DNA of 33,598 bases, taken from an uncultured Bacteroidales bacterium. Its GTDB lineage: Bacteria > Bacteroidota > Bacteroidia > Bacteroidales > Muribaculaceae. Of the stretch, positions 24,266 through 32,380 are shown piece by piece. Below the pieces are notes generated by a model that was given only the letters and a program-made list of their open reading frames with translations, searched no databases and had not been told where the DNA came from. Each line of letters opens with the position of its first letter. Positions within the stretch are counted from its first letter, which is position 1. The position numbers and the translations under genes were made by a program. The stretch spans positions 1-33,598 of the forward strand of contig CASEAQ010000027.1 in assembly GCA_949285735.1 (NCBI GenBank), given 5' to 3'.

Positions 24266-27200
24266 ATGGAATTAAGCGAACTATGCCTCCTTGTGGCTTC
24301 ACAAGCCCGCCGCGAGGCACTGAAGAAACTTTTAGCATCAAAACGCAACAAGACTATCAGCATCGACGGACTTGCCGGCTCGGCAGCCGCCGTGCTGTTT
24401 TCGTGCCTGCCCAAGCGCAAAACGCCCTACCTGATCATCGCCAACGACCTTGACGAGGCTGGCTACATATACTTCGACCTGTGCCAAATCGCCGGCGACG
24501 CACACACGCTTATTTTCCCTTCGGGCTACAAGCGCGACATCAAATATGGACAAATCGATGCACCCTCTGAGATATTGCGCACCGAGGTGCTCAACAAGTG
24601 GCACTCCGATACTGGAGTGCAATGGGTGGTGACATACCCCGAAGCCCTCGCCGAACGCGTCTCGCCACGGCAGAAGGTGGAAGAATCGACAATCACCCTG
24701 AGCAAAGGCGGCACAGCCGACTTGGTGGCTATCGAGAAGCAATTGCGGGCATTCGGCTTCAGCGAGCAAGACTATGTGTATGAGCCGGGGCAATTTGCCG
24801 TGCGCGGTTCGATTCTTGACGTGTATTCCTACGCCAACGAGCTGCCCTACCGCATCGACTTCTTTGGCGACGAAATCGAGAGCATTCGCACGTTCAACGT
24901 CGAGACGCAATTGTCAGAAACCTCCATCGACACCATTTCAATCATCAACGGCACTGCCACCGAAAGCATCGGAGGCATCACCATGCTCGAATACATCGGG
25001 CAAGAAGCTATATTGGTGTGCCGCGACAAAGACTGGCTGCTGCAACGCGTGAAAGCCATTTCCGAAGAAACGCTGTCGGAAAGCACCGTGATTGCCGACG
25101 AGGGCGACCGCGACGCAATGAAGAAAGTTGTCGATTGCATCGACTTCACCACCCGCTTCTCTGCCATGAGGCGCATCAACTTCAACTATGGTGCCGGAGC
25201 CGTAGGCGGCGAATGCGACGCACGGCTGCAACTCAACTTCTCGCCTCAAGCCATCTACCACAAGAATTTCGACCTCATTAGCGACTCGTTCCACGACTTC
25301 AGCCAAAAGGGATACAAGATACACATCTTGTCGGACAGCGAAAAACAAATCGAGCGGTTGAAAGCCATCTTCGAAGACCGTGCCGACGACATCAGCTTCA
25401 CGCCTGTCGGGAAGACCATACACGAGGGGTTCATCGACAACGAGCTGAAGATGTGCGTCTTCACCGACCACCAGATTTTCGACCGCTTCCACAAGTACAA
25501 CCTGAAGAGCGACCGCGCACGCTCGGGCAAACTCGCATTGTCGCTCAAGGAGCTAAACCAGATTGAAGTGGGCGACTACATCGTACACGTTGACCACGGC
25601 GTGGGCAAATTCGGCGGACTGGTGCGCACCACCGAAAATGGCAAGACGCGCGAAATGATAAAGTTGATTTACCTCAACAACGACACCGTATTCGTGTCGA
25701 TACACGCCCTGCACAAGCTCGCCAAATACCGTGGCAAGGAGGGTGTGGAGCCTCGCATCAACAAGCTCGGCAGCGGCGCATGGGAGCGCATGAAGGAGCG
25801 CACAAAGACCAAGCTAAAGGATATTGCTCGCGACCTCATCAAGCTATATGCCGCCCGCAAGGAGGAAAAGGGATTTGCATTCTCGCCCGACGGGTACTTG
25901 CAACAGGAGCTTGAAGCGTCGTTCATATATGAAGACACCCCCGACCAGCTGAAGGCGACCAACGAGGTGAAAGCCGACATGGAAAAGGCGAAGCCAATGG
26001 ACAGGCTGATATGCGGCGACGTAGGATTCGGCAAGACCGAGGTGGCAATTCGCGCAGCGTTCAAAGCCGCCACCGACGGCAAGCAGACCGCCGTGCTGGT
26101 GCCTACCACCGTGCTTGCCTACCAGCACTACACCACATTCAGCCAGCGACTGAAAGACTTCCCAGTGAAAGTGGAATACCTGAGTCGCGCCCGCAAGCCC
26201 AAGGAGGTGAAGCAGATTACCGAAGAGCTTGCCGCCGGCAAAATCGACATCATCATAGGCACTCACAAGCTCATCGGCAAGGGCGTGAAATTCCACGACC
26301 TCGGACTGCTGGTGGTTGACGAGGAACAAAAATTCGGCGTGGCAGTCAAGGAAAGGCTAAAGCAGCTGAAGGTGAACGTTGACACGATCACCATGTCGGC
26401 AACGCCCATTCCACGCACACTGCAATTCTCGCTGATGGGTGCGCGCGACTTGAGCGCAATCACCACTCCGCCAGCCAACCGCTACCCCATCATGACATCG
26501 GTCAACGCGCTCAACGACGACATTGTGCAAGAAGCCATCAACTTTGAGCTGTCGCGCAACGGGCAGGTGTTCTTCGTGAGCAACCGCATCGAGAATCTCG
26601 TGCAACTCAAGGAGATGGTCAACCGCCTCGTTCCCGATGCACGCGTGGCAGTCGGGCACGGGCAAATGCCCCCCGAAAAGCTCGAACAGATTATAATCGA
26701 CTTTGCCAACCACGACTACGACGTGCTGCTGGCAACGACAATCATCGAGAGCGGCATCGATATGCCCAACGTCAACACCATCATCATCAACAATGCCCAA
26801 AACTTCGGGCTTAGCGAACTCCACCAGCTGCGTGGCCGCGTGGGCCGCAGTTCGCGCAAGGCATTCTGCTACCTGCTGGTGCCGCCGCGCAAGCCGCTCA
26901 CCCCTGTGGCTCGCCGCCGCCTGCAAGCCATCGAGAGTTTTTCCGACCTCGGCAGCGGCATCCACATAGCCATGCAAGACCTCGACATTCGCGGTGCAGG
27001 CAACCTGCTCGGTGCCGAGCAGAGCGGCTTCATTGCCGACTTGGGCTATGAAACCTACCAGAAGATATTGCAAGAGGCTGTGATGGAACTGCGCACCGAG
27101 GAGTTTTCCGACACATTCAACGACGAGGAGGAACTCGCCAAGCAAAAAGAAACAGCTTACGTGTCGGACTGCACAATCGAGTCCGACATGGAATTGCTCT

Positions 27201-27625
27201 TCCCGGCAACCTATGTGCCACAAGAGAGCGAACGCGTGAGCCTATACCAAGAACTCGACAACATGGAGCGCGAAAGCGACGTGCTCGACTTCCGCAACCG
27301 CCTCGAAGACCGTTTTGGCAAGATTCCGCGCCAAGCCGCCGAACTGATACGCATCGTCACGCTGCGGCGCATCGCCCGCACCCTTGGCATCGAGAAAATA
27401 GCTTTGAAGGTAGGCAAGATGTACCTGTACTTCGTCGGCGAGGAAAACAAGGCCTACTACCAGTCGCCAGCATTTGGCAGAATACTCACATTCTTGCAGC
27501 AAAACCCGCGCCGATGCCACATACGCGACATCAAGGGGAAGCGTTCGTTGCTCATCGATAATGTTGACAGTGTGGAAGAAGCCATCAACATTCTAACAAC
27601 AGTGACAACCCTGCAAGCCTCATAG
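24266..27625 (+). CDS. mfd: Transcription-repair coupling factor
   Basis: ATP-driven translocase that removes RNA polymerase stalled at DNA damage and recruits UvrA. The N-terminal UvrB-homology part (about 1-350) precedes the RNAP-interacting domain (GDYIVHVDHGVGKFGGL near 434-450). The RecG-like motor has Walker A GDVGFGKTE near 585, DEEQKFGV near 684 and QLRGRVGRS near 855. The TRCF C-terminal domain includes FPATYVPQESERVSLYQEL. Full length at 1119 residues. It starts directly at the stop codon of the S41 gene with zero spacing, so translation is coupled; the pairing of a periplasmic protease with Mfd is probably transcriptional convenience. Confidence 0.97.
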   Translation: MELSELCLLVASQARREALKKLLASKRNKTISIDGLAGSAAAVLFSCLPKRKTPYLIIANDLDEAGYIYFDLCQIAGDAHTLIFPSGYKRDIKYGQIDAPSEILRTEVLNKWHSDTGVQWVVTYPEALAERVSPRQKVEESTITLSKGGTADLVAIEKQLRAFGFSEQDYVYEPGQFAVRGSILDVYSYANELPYRIDFFGDEIESIRTFNVETQLSETSIDTISIINGTATESIGGITMLEYIGQEAILVCRDKDWLLQRVKAISEETLSESTVIADEGDRDAMKKVVDCIDFTTRFSAMRRINFNYGAGAVGGECDARLQLNFSPQAIYHKNFDLISDSFHDFSQKGYKIHILSDSEKQIERLKAIFEDRADDISFTPVGKTIHEGFIDNELKMCVFTDHQIFDRFHKYNLKSDRARSGKLALSLKELNQIEVGDYIVHVDHGVGKFGGLVRTTENGKTREMIKLIYLNNDTVFVSIHALHKLAKYRGKEGVEPRINKLGSGAWERMKERTKTKLKDIARDLIKLYAARKEEKGFAFSPDGYLQQELEASFIYEDTPDQLKATNEVKADMEKAKPMDRLICGDVGFGKTEVAIRAAFKAATDGKQTAVLVPTTVLAYQHYTTFSQRLKDFPVKVEYLSRARKPKEVKQITEELAAGKIDIIIGTHKLIGKGVKFHDLGLLVVDEEQKFGVAVKERLKQLKVNVDTITMSATPIPRTLQFSLMGARDLSAITTPPANRYPIMTSVNALNDDIVQEAINFELSRNGQVFFVSNRIENLVQLKEMVNRLVPDARVAVGHGQMPPEKLEQIIIDFANHDYDVLLATTIIESGIDMPNVNTIIINNAQNFGLSELHQLRGRVGRSSRKAFCYLLVPPRKPLTPVARRRLQAIESFSDLGSGIHIAMQDLDIRGAGNLLGAEQSGFIADLGYETYQKILQEAVMELRTEEFSDTFNDEEELAKQKETAYVSDCTIESDMELLFPATYVPQESERVSLYQELDNMERESDVLDFRNRLEDRFGKIPRQAAELIRIVTLRRIARTLGIEKIALKVGKMYLYFVGEENKAYYQSPAFGRILTFLQQNPRRCHIRDIKGKRSLLIDNVDSVEEAINILTTVTTLQAS

Positions 27626-27640
27626 ACACAAAAGGAAAAT

Positions 27641-28135
27641 ATGGACAACTTCGTAGCAATAGACTTTGAAACAGCCAACTACGTGCGCTCAAGCGTGTGC
27701 AGCATAGGGCTTGTGTTCGTGCAAGACGGCGAAATCGTCGATGAACGCTACAGCCTGATAAAGCCCTACCCCAACTATTACCTGTCGGGCAACACGTCAA
27801 TACATGGGTTGACACGGGAGGACACCTGCGACGCACCGACATTCGAGGAAGTGTGGGAACAATTCGAGCCGCTGGTGCGCAACTTGCCTTTTGTGGCACA
27901 CAATGCCCCCTTCGACCGCAGTTGCCTCATCGCCGCACATCAGGCATACGACCTATATTACCCCAACTACCAGTTTTTCTGCACACTGCAAGCCTCGCGC
28001 CGCAAGTTGCGCGGACTGATTCCCAACCACCAGCTACACACCGTGGCAGCATTCTGCGGCTTCGACCTCGAAAAGCACCACAACGCCCTCGCCGATGCCG
28101 AAGCCTGCGCTCACATCGCCCTAAAACTGCTGTAA
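27641..28135 (+). CDS. DEDDh 3'-5' exonuclease (DnaQ-like)
   Basis: A 164-residue single-domain exonuclease. D8-F-E10 (ExoI), HNAPFDRSCL near 88-97 (ExoII) and HHNALADAEAC near 146-156 (ExoIII with its His-x4-Asp) supply all DEDDh residues. It lacks the helical and DNA-polymerase-binding extension of DnaQ epsilon, so it may be a stand-alone proofreading or DNA-repair nuclease (ExoX-like). It follows mfd by 15 nt, so it is probably cotranscribed with mfd and could act in repair resection; this is inference. Confidence 0.9.
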   Translation: MDNFVAIDFETANYVRSSVCSIGLVFVQDGEIVDERYSLIKPYPNYYLSGNTSIHGLTREDTCDAPTFEEVWEQFEPLVRNLPFVAHNAPFDRSCLIAAHQAYDLYYPNYQFFCTLQASRRKLRGLIPNHQLHTVAAFCGFDLEKHHNALADAEACAHIALKLL

Positions 28136-28149
28136 TCCCCCAAACAACC

Positions 28150-28328
28150 AAGCTCCAACGGCTCTTTCCCTTAAAGCAAGATGACGGCACGCTACAAAAT
28201 ACAGGGCGGCGGAGCCGTCCAACTATGCCTTAACCGCGGGTGACGCAGCCCAACGCAGTGGGCAAGGAACCTGCGGACAACCATCACCCCACCCTGCGAG
28301 GGCCTCGGAGAGGTCCAACGAAGCTCCA
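28150..28328. repeat. GC-rich multi-hairpin element, probable dispersed repeat
   Basis: This non-coding stretch is far richer in G+C than the sequence around it. It holds a two-tier stem-loop at 28234-28276 (8 bp CCGCGGGT/ACCTGCGG with one G-U, inner GCCCA/TGGGC), then CCCT/AGGG (28292-28302) and CCTC/GAGG (28303-28313). GGAGnnGTCCAAC occurs at 28211-28223 and again at 28307-28319. AAGCTCCA lies at both margins (28150-28157, 28321-28328). It resembles REP-type repeats; I have an impression of similar sequence being scattered in Bacteroidales genomes, but cannot verify copy number. Confidence 0.5.
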
Positions 28329-28338
28329 TAGCCATTCT

Positions 28339-28420
28339 TGCATGATAGCATCGAAATGGGTATATTTATACGGTGAATTTAAAAATTATCCGTAAAAATA
28401 TACCCATTCATGCTAATGCA
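28339..28420. other. 82-nt long imperfect hairpin between convergent genes
   Basis: 28356-28373 pairs with 28390-28407 over 17 of 18 bases. After a 4-nt bulge, TAGCAT and TGCAT (28346-28351, 28339-28343) pair with ATGCTA and ATGCA (28410-28420). The loop is A/T-rich. No T-run follows, so it is not a simple terminator. It could be a MITE remnant, a 3'-end stabiliser, or a DNA cruciform site. Confidence 0.65.
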
Positions 28421-28481
28421 ATCGCTTGGTAGTATTCACGCACGAACACAACCTGCCAGCAAAAAAATTTCTAATTCTATT

Positions 28482-28880
28482 TCACGGCAAACGGAATGTC
28501 ACCACAGTCGTGTACCACACATTTACGGGCTTGTTATTCTGCTTGCCCGGCTTGAAATCGGGCAGCGCCTTGACCACGCGCTCTGCCTCGGCATCAATTT
28601 CGGGCGAAACGCCCCTCACGATCTTCACGTCGCCAATCTTGCCAGTCTTCAACACCACAAACTGGAGTATCACATCGCCGCCCACCCCCTCAGCCAACGC
28701 CTTGGGAGGATACACGATGTGACCGTCAATCCACCTCATCAACTCAGCATCGCCGCCCGGGAACACTGGCATACGCTCGACAGCCATATACACATGCTCA
28801 TCTCCCCCGTCTTGCGCCACAGCCTGCACGGCAAACACACTTGCCATAGCCACAACCAAAAACACCAATACCTGTTTCAT
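28482..28880 (-). CDS. Secreted TonB C-terminal domain protein
   Basis: A 132-residue protein with a signal peptide (about 1-23, ending VQAVAQ) and then a single TonB_C domain: VFPGGDAELMRWIDGHIVYPPKALAEGVGGDVILQF...GKIGDVKIVRG...VVKALPDFKPGKQNNKPVNVWYTTVVTF. It lacks the transmembrane anchor and proline-rich spacer of true TonB, so it may be periplasmic and not an energy transducer. Such free TonB_C proteins abound in Bacteroidota. The start at 28880, not 28955, is supported by a -7 box at 28921-28928 that lies inside the longer reading frame. Confidence 0.88.
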   Translation of the reverse strand: MKQVLVFLVVAMASVFAVQAVAQDGGDEHVYMAVERMPVFPGGDAELMRWIDGHIVYPPKALAEGVGGDVILQFVVLKTGKIGDVKIVRGVSPEIDAEAERVVKALPDFKPGKQNNKPVNVWYTTVVTFRLP

Positions 28881-28920
28881 ATCCAAACACAATTTTATAG
28901 TTAACAAAAACATCCAATCC

Positions 28921-28928
28921 CAAATATA
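28921..28928 (-). promoter_or_regulatory. -7 box for the TonB_C gene
   Basis: Minus-strand TATATTTG (TAnnTTTG), placing the transcript start near 28914, about 34 nt before the ATG at 28880. Confidence 0.55.
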
Positions 28929-29119
28929 ACAAATTTCCATCAATAAAAATCCCAAATTCCCCTACAAAACATAACGCAAGTAAAAATAGTAGCAAAGGTG
29001 AGAGAAAGGTACATCGAGCTTAGATGCCACTATCCACCGACCAGGGTGCGGGATTTTTCGCTGGCGGCAATTATTACGTTAATCTGTTTAAATTCGGAGG
29101 GGGTACTTGGATTTTTTCG

Positions 29120-29127
29120 TATGTTTG
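29120..29127 (+). promoter_or_regulatory. -7 box for the aspartyl protease gene
   Basis: TATGTTTG (TAnnTTTG), transcript start near 29134, 75 nt before the ATG at 29209. The 328-bp gap 28881-29208 otherwise shows only the two divergent promoters. Confidence 0.5.
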
Positions 29128-29208
29128 TGTTATGGAATTGCTTGGTTGCTGAAAGTTTTTTTTTGCAAGGCAACGGCAATTCGGGTTAAACTAAAACTTG
29201 AACTCAGC

Positions 29209-30585
29209 ATGAACAGACTTTTAATACCTATTGTGGCGGCTTTGTTGCCGCTGGCGAGCATGGCGCAGCGTACCGACGAGCGCATCGGCACGCTGATGAA
29301 CGACGGCAAGTGGTTTGAGATTGAGCGCGAGATGCAAAGTCCTGCATTGCAAGACTCGTTGCACCCGTTGCTCTACGGAATGTGCAGGACGCTGACCGAC
29401 CACTACTTCAACCGCCCCGACTCGTCGTGCGTGCACACCAGCGAGTTGCTCCAAAACCACCAGCAGGAATTGGGTGCAAACGCCTTGAGCATGGCTGCCG
29501 TGCTCGGCATGGACATGGCTCGTGCCAACCACTACGGCGAAGCTGCCGACCTGATGCAGAGACTCGCCGACCAACTGACGGCGCAGGGCGTTGACGCAAG
29601 CGAGACTGCCGGCTACAGCACACTGGCACACCAATACCGGGTGCTCGACTCGATAGGCGACATTTGCAAGCCTCTGCACACTGTGGCAGAATACCACATA
29701 CCTATGCTAGTCAACAACGAGATGCACAAGGCAAGCGGACAAACCGAAGGACATTTCATCACCATGGCTGGCAGCATCAATGACACCAGCGAGGAGCTTG
29801 TGTTCGACACCGGCGCGGGGGTGAACATCATTTCATCGCGCCTTGCCAAGGAATGCAAGCTACGCCCGATGGGTGTCGGCGTGGTCATGCAGGGCATTGG
29901 CAAGCAATGGGGCGATTATATGCTTGCCGACACGTTGCGCATAGGCGAAATGACATGGAAAAATGTGCCTTTCCTCGTGGTTGACATCGAGACAGGCGAT
30001 GCCCGAGCCGACAGCATCGGAACAATGTTGCACCCCGTCATCGGGCTGCCAATCATGCTGTCGATGGGAGAAGTGCGGCTCGACTTCGAGAAACTGGAAT
30101 TGGTGGTGCCAGCCACCTGCACACCCAACCCGTTAAAGCTCTGCAACATGATGCGCACCGACAGCGAGGGGCTGTGCTTGTTGGCTCAAATGGGCGACGG
30201 CACCTGCGGCGAATTTCACTTCGACACGGGTAGCTACCTCTCCACAATGTCGGAAAAATGGTATGCCAACCACAAAGCCGAGGTCGATAGAACTGGCATA
30301 CCCGATTCAATACGGACGGCAGGCGTGGGCGGCGTGTTGATTACCAACAGCTACAGAATACCCGAAATGAAAATCCAATTGGGCGACAGCTGGGCAACCA
30401 TCGACTCGGTGATGGTGAACACAGGCATCGACAAGCGCACGGGCAAACCGTCGTCGATGGGGCTTGCCGGAGTGGCAGCGAGCAACGACGGCGTAATAGG
30501 GCTCAACCTGCTTGAACGCTTCAGCCAAGTAATCATAAACTTCAAAGAGATGTATGTAGCAGGCATAAAACCACGCCAAGACTGA
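29209..30585 (+). CDS. Secreted retropepsin-like aspartyl protease with two DTG motifs
   Basis: A 458-residue protein with a clean signal peptide (MNRLLIPIVAALLPLASMAQ), a helical N-terminal region (about 25-175, tetratricopeptide-like in feel but not clearly repeated) and two aspartyl-protease half-domains. D200-T-G in VFDTGAGVNIIS and D339-T-G in FHFDTGSYLSTMS are each followed by a hydrophobic strand. Retropepsin-like bacterial proteases usually carry one DTG per chain and dimerise; here both lobes are in one chain, as in pepsins. The start at 29209, not 29107, is set by the -7 box at 29120-29127. Substrates are unknown; probably periplasmic or at the cell surface. Confidence 0.8.
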   Translation: MNRLLIPIVAALLPLASMAQRTDERIGTLMNDGKWFEIEREMQSPALQDSLHPLLYGMCRTLTDHYFNRPDSSCVHTSELLQNHQQELGANALSMAAVLGMDMARANHYGEAADLMQRLADQLTAQGVDASETAGYSTLAHQYRVLDSIGDICKPLHTVAEYHIPMLVNNEMHKASGQTEGHFITMAGSINDTSEELVFDTGAGVNIISSRLAKECKLRPMGVGVVMQGIGKQWGDYMLADTLRIGEMTWKNVPFLVVDIETGDARADSIGTMLHPVIGLPIMLSMGEVRLDFEKLELVVPATCTPNPLKLCNMMRTDSEGLCLLAQMGDGTCGEFHFDTGSYLSTMSEKWYANHKAEVDRTGIPDSIRTAGVGGVLITNSYRIPEMKIQLGDSWATIDSVMVNTGIDKRTGKPSSMGLAGVAASNDGVIGLNLLERFSQVIINFKEMYVAGIKPRQD

Positions 30586-30660
30586 AAAATATCATTAGTC
30601 CGCAATTTAACTTCTGCAACTTAATCGTATCCATTAAATAACCACTTAAAATTTTTATTT

Positions 30661-31368
30661 ATGGAAAAAATCAACCGTATTCCCGAAGCATTTTTGATTG
30701 CCTTGGCAATTGTGGTGATGGGCTTCTGCCTTAAAGCCGGCATTGACAACTTCACCAACAAAGACCGCCGCGTCACCGCCAAGGGGCTTGCCGAACGCGA
30801 AGTGGCAGCCGACAAAGTGACATGGCCGATAGTATCGGTAGAACTTGGCAACGACTTGCCGCAGTTGTACAACAAAATAAACACCACCACCGACAAGATT
30901 AAGGCATTCCTTAAGCGCAATGGCGTGCCCGAAAGCGACATCTCGGTGAATCCGCCTGTGGTGCAGGACAAAAACGCCAACCTGTATTCCAACGAAAGGG
31001 TGATAAACCGCTACAACATAACATCGGTGATAACCGTCACTTCGAGCGATGTGGAAAAGATACGCGACATCATCACCCGTCAGGGCGAGTTGCTAAAAGA
31101 GGGAGTGGCGATTATCGACGGCGGATATGAAAACCCCATCGTGTATGAATACACGGGATTCAACGAAACCAAGCCCGAGATGATGAAGGAGGCAATAGCC
31201 AACGCTCAAGCCACAGCCGAGCAGTTTGCCGAAAACTGCCACAGCAGCCTCGACAAGATAATCACTGCCACACAAGGGCAATTCACCATCGAAGATCGCG
31301 ACAAAAATTCGCCACACATCAAAAAGATAAGGGTGGTATCGACCATCACATATTCACTGAAGGACTAA
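30661..31368 (+). CDS. SIMPL (DUF541) domain protein
   Basis: A 235-residue protein with one N-terminal hydrophobic anchor (about 10-28) and a SIMPL/DUF541 domain. The VTAKGLAEREVAADKVTWPI block near 38-57 is the typical entry of the fold, and the C-terminal strands end in RVVSTITYSLKD. Family members form periplasmic assemblies of unclear role; some are linked to membrane integrity. It is 75 nt downstream of the protease gene and is closed by the terminator at 31391-31430. I found no separate promoter, so readthrough from the protease gene is possible. Confidence 0.85.
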   Translation: MEKINRIPEAFLIALAIVVMGFCLKAGIDNFTNKDRRVTAKGLAEREVAADKVTWPIVSVELGNDLPQLYNKINTTTDKIKAFLKRNGVPESDISVNPPVVQDKNANLYSNERVINRYNITSVITVTSSDVEKIRDIITRQGELLKEGVAIIDGGYENPIVYEYTGFNETKPEMMKEAIANAQATAEQFAENCHSSLDKIITATQGQFTIEDRDKNSPHIKKIRVVSTITYSLKD

Positions 31369-31390
31369 TTGCAAATCTACCCAAAAGCAT

Positions 31391-31430
31391 GGGGCGCACC
31401 TCGACGAGAGAAGTGCGCCCCACGTTTTTC
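31391..31430 (+). terminator. Terminator after the SIMPL gene
   Basis: GGGGCGCAC (31391-31399) with GTGCGCCCC (31413-31421), inner CTC/GAG and an AGAA bulge, then ACGTTTTTCC. The architecture is the same as at 394-425 and 32291-32330. Confidence 0.85.
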
Positions 31431-31447
31431 CTTGTGCTGGCACCGAA

Positions 31448-32209
31448 TCAGCAAAACAATTCATTCGACTTGCGCTCTGTGCACAGGGGTCGCAAGTGCT
31501 CAATCAAGGCAGCTTCCATGTTCGGGTTTATCCTGCGTGCCGACTGCGGACACACAGCCACACACTTCATGCACATGATGCACGCTGCGCTATCCACTTT
31601 AGCCACGTCGCACTTGTCGATGGCATGCACCGGGCATTGCGCGGCACACAATCCACACCTGTTGCAGTCGGCAGTAGGTAACGGGGGCATGCTTGCTCCC
31701 ATTCCATTCTTATAAGGGCGGTTGCCGGGAATCTGAGGCTGCACGTCGATGCCCTCGGCAAGTTTTTCCTTTATCACCTGCGCCATGTCGGTCAGCTCCT
31801 CGATGTCCTGCTCGTCGGGGCGGCCAGTGGCATAGACGTGGGCAATCGAATGCTCGGCTATGGCAGCCACGGCGGCAATCACCTTGAAACCAGCTCCTGT
31901 GGCAAGGTCTTGCAGCTCGACGAGGGTGTCTTCATACGCCCTGTTGCCATACACGCACACTACCACAGCCCTGCTGTCAGCCCCGTTGAGCGAGGCAATG
32001 CGCTGTGCAGCAAGAGTGGGAACACGTCCGCCAAACGACGGAACGGCAATTATGGCGCAATCGTCGGGCGCAAACGCGGTGTCGCTCCCATTCCATTCGG
32101 GAAGGGTCAAATCCGTCTGCTGGCAATCATGCCCGATTGCGCTGGTTAAAATATCAGCCACCTTCTTGGTTCCACCTGTGGGGCTGAAATAAATTTCATG
32201 AATTTTCAT
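31448..32209 (-). CDS. EFR1-type flavodoxin-ferredoxin fusion
   Basis: A 253-residue electron carrier. The N-terminus (IYFSPTGGTKKVA, 7-19) is the flavodoxin-like FMN phosphate loop. The C-terminus holds two [4Fe-4S] clusters: C182-x2-C185-x2-C188-x3-C192 and C210-x2-C213-x2-C216-x3-C220, each followed by Pro or Gln-type ferredoxin spacing. The combination is the EFR1 family, thought to serve intracellular electron transfer in anaerobes. I start it at the ATG of MKIHEIYF (32209); the frame open further upstream (to 32368) has no promoter and a poor, non-homologous N-terminus. It is separated from the DJ-1 gene by a minus-strand terminator. Confidence 0.9.
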   Translation of the reverse strand: MKIHEIYFSPTGGTKKVADILTSAIGHDCQQTDLTLPEWNGSDTAFAPDDCAIIAVPSFGGRVPTLAAQRIASLNGADSRAVVVCVYGNRAYEDTLVELQDLATGAGFKVIAAVAAIAEHSIAHVYATGRPDEQDIEELTDMAQVIKEKLAEGIDVQPQIPGNRPYKNGMGASMPPLPTADCNRCGLCAAQCPVHAIDKCDVAKVDSAACIMCMKCVAVCPQSARRINPNMEAALIEHLRPLCTERKSNELFC

Positions 32210-32290
32210 TATAACTGTGGGTAAAAATATAACTATTTTCAAGTGCCAAAGGAGGCATTTTAAAACACAAAAAAAATCGCTGCCGCAAGC

Positions 32291-32330
32291 TAAAAAGAGG
32301 GAAGCGCACCTCACCGAGAAGTACGCCCCC
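32291..32330 (-). terminator. Terminator after the DJ-1 gene
   Basis: On the minus strand a stem GCGTAC/GTGCGC (one mismatch) with inner CTC/GAG and an AA bulge, extended by GGG/CCC, is followed by CTTTTTA. It ends the DJ-1 transcript before the EFR1 gene. Confidence 0.7.
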
Positions 32331-32380
32331 ATGTTTTGCATTTTCAAAATTTCCTTTCTTGCCGACACACCGTCATGTCT

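Noticed and set aside
26357-27223. Minus-strand frame of 288 codons opposite mfd
   Set aside because: Shadow of the mfd motor and C-terminal domains; Val/His/Asp-rich composition without motifs.
27853-28233. Frame running from the exonuclease gene into the GC-rich repeat
   Set aside because: It is out of frame with the exonuclease and rich in Arg and Pro; the second half only reads through the structured repeat.
32210-32368. 53-codon N-terminal extension of the EFR1 protein
   Set aside because: The extension covers the terminator of the DJ-1 gene and its translation is unlike the family, whose N-terminus begins at the flavodoxin strand.
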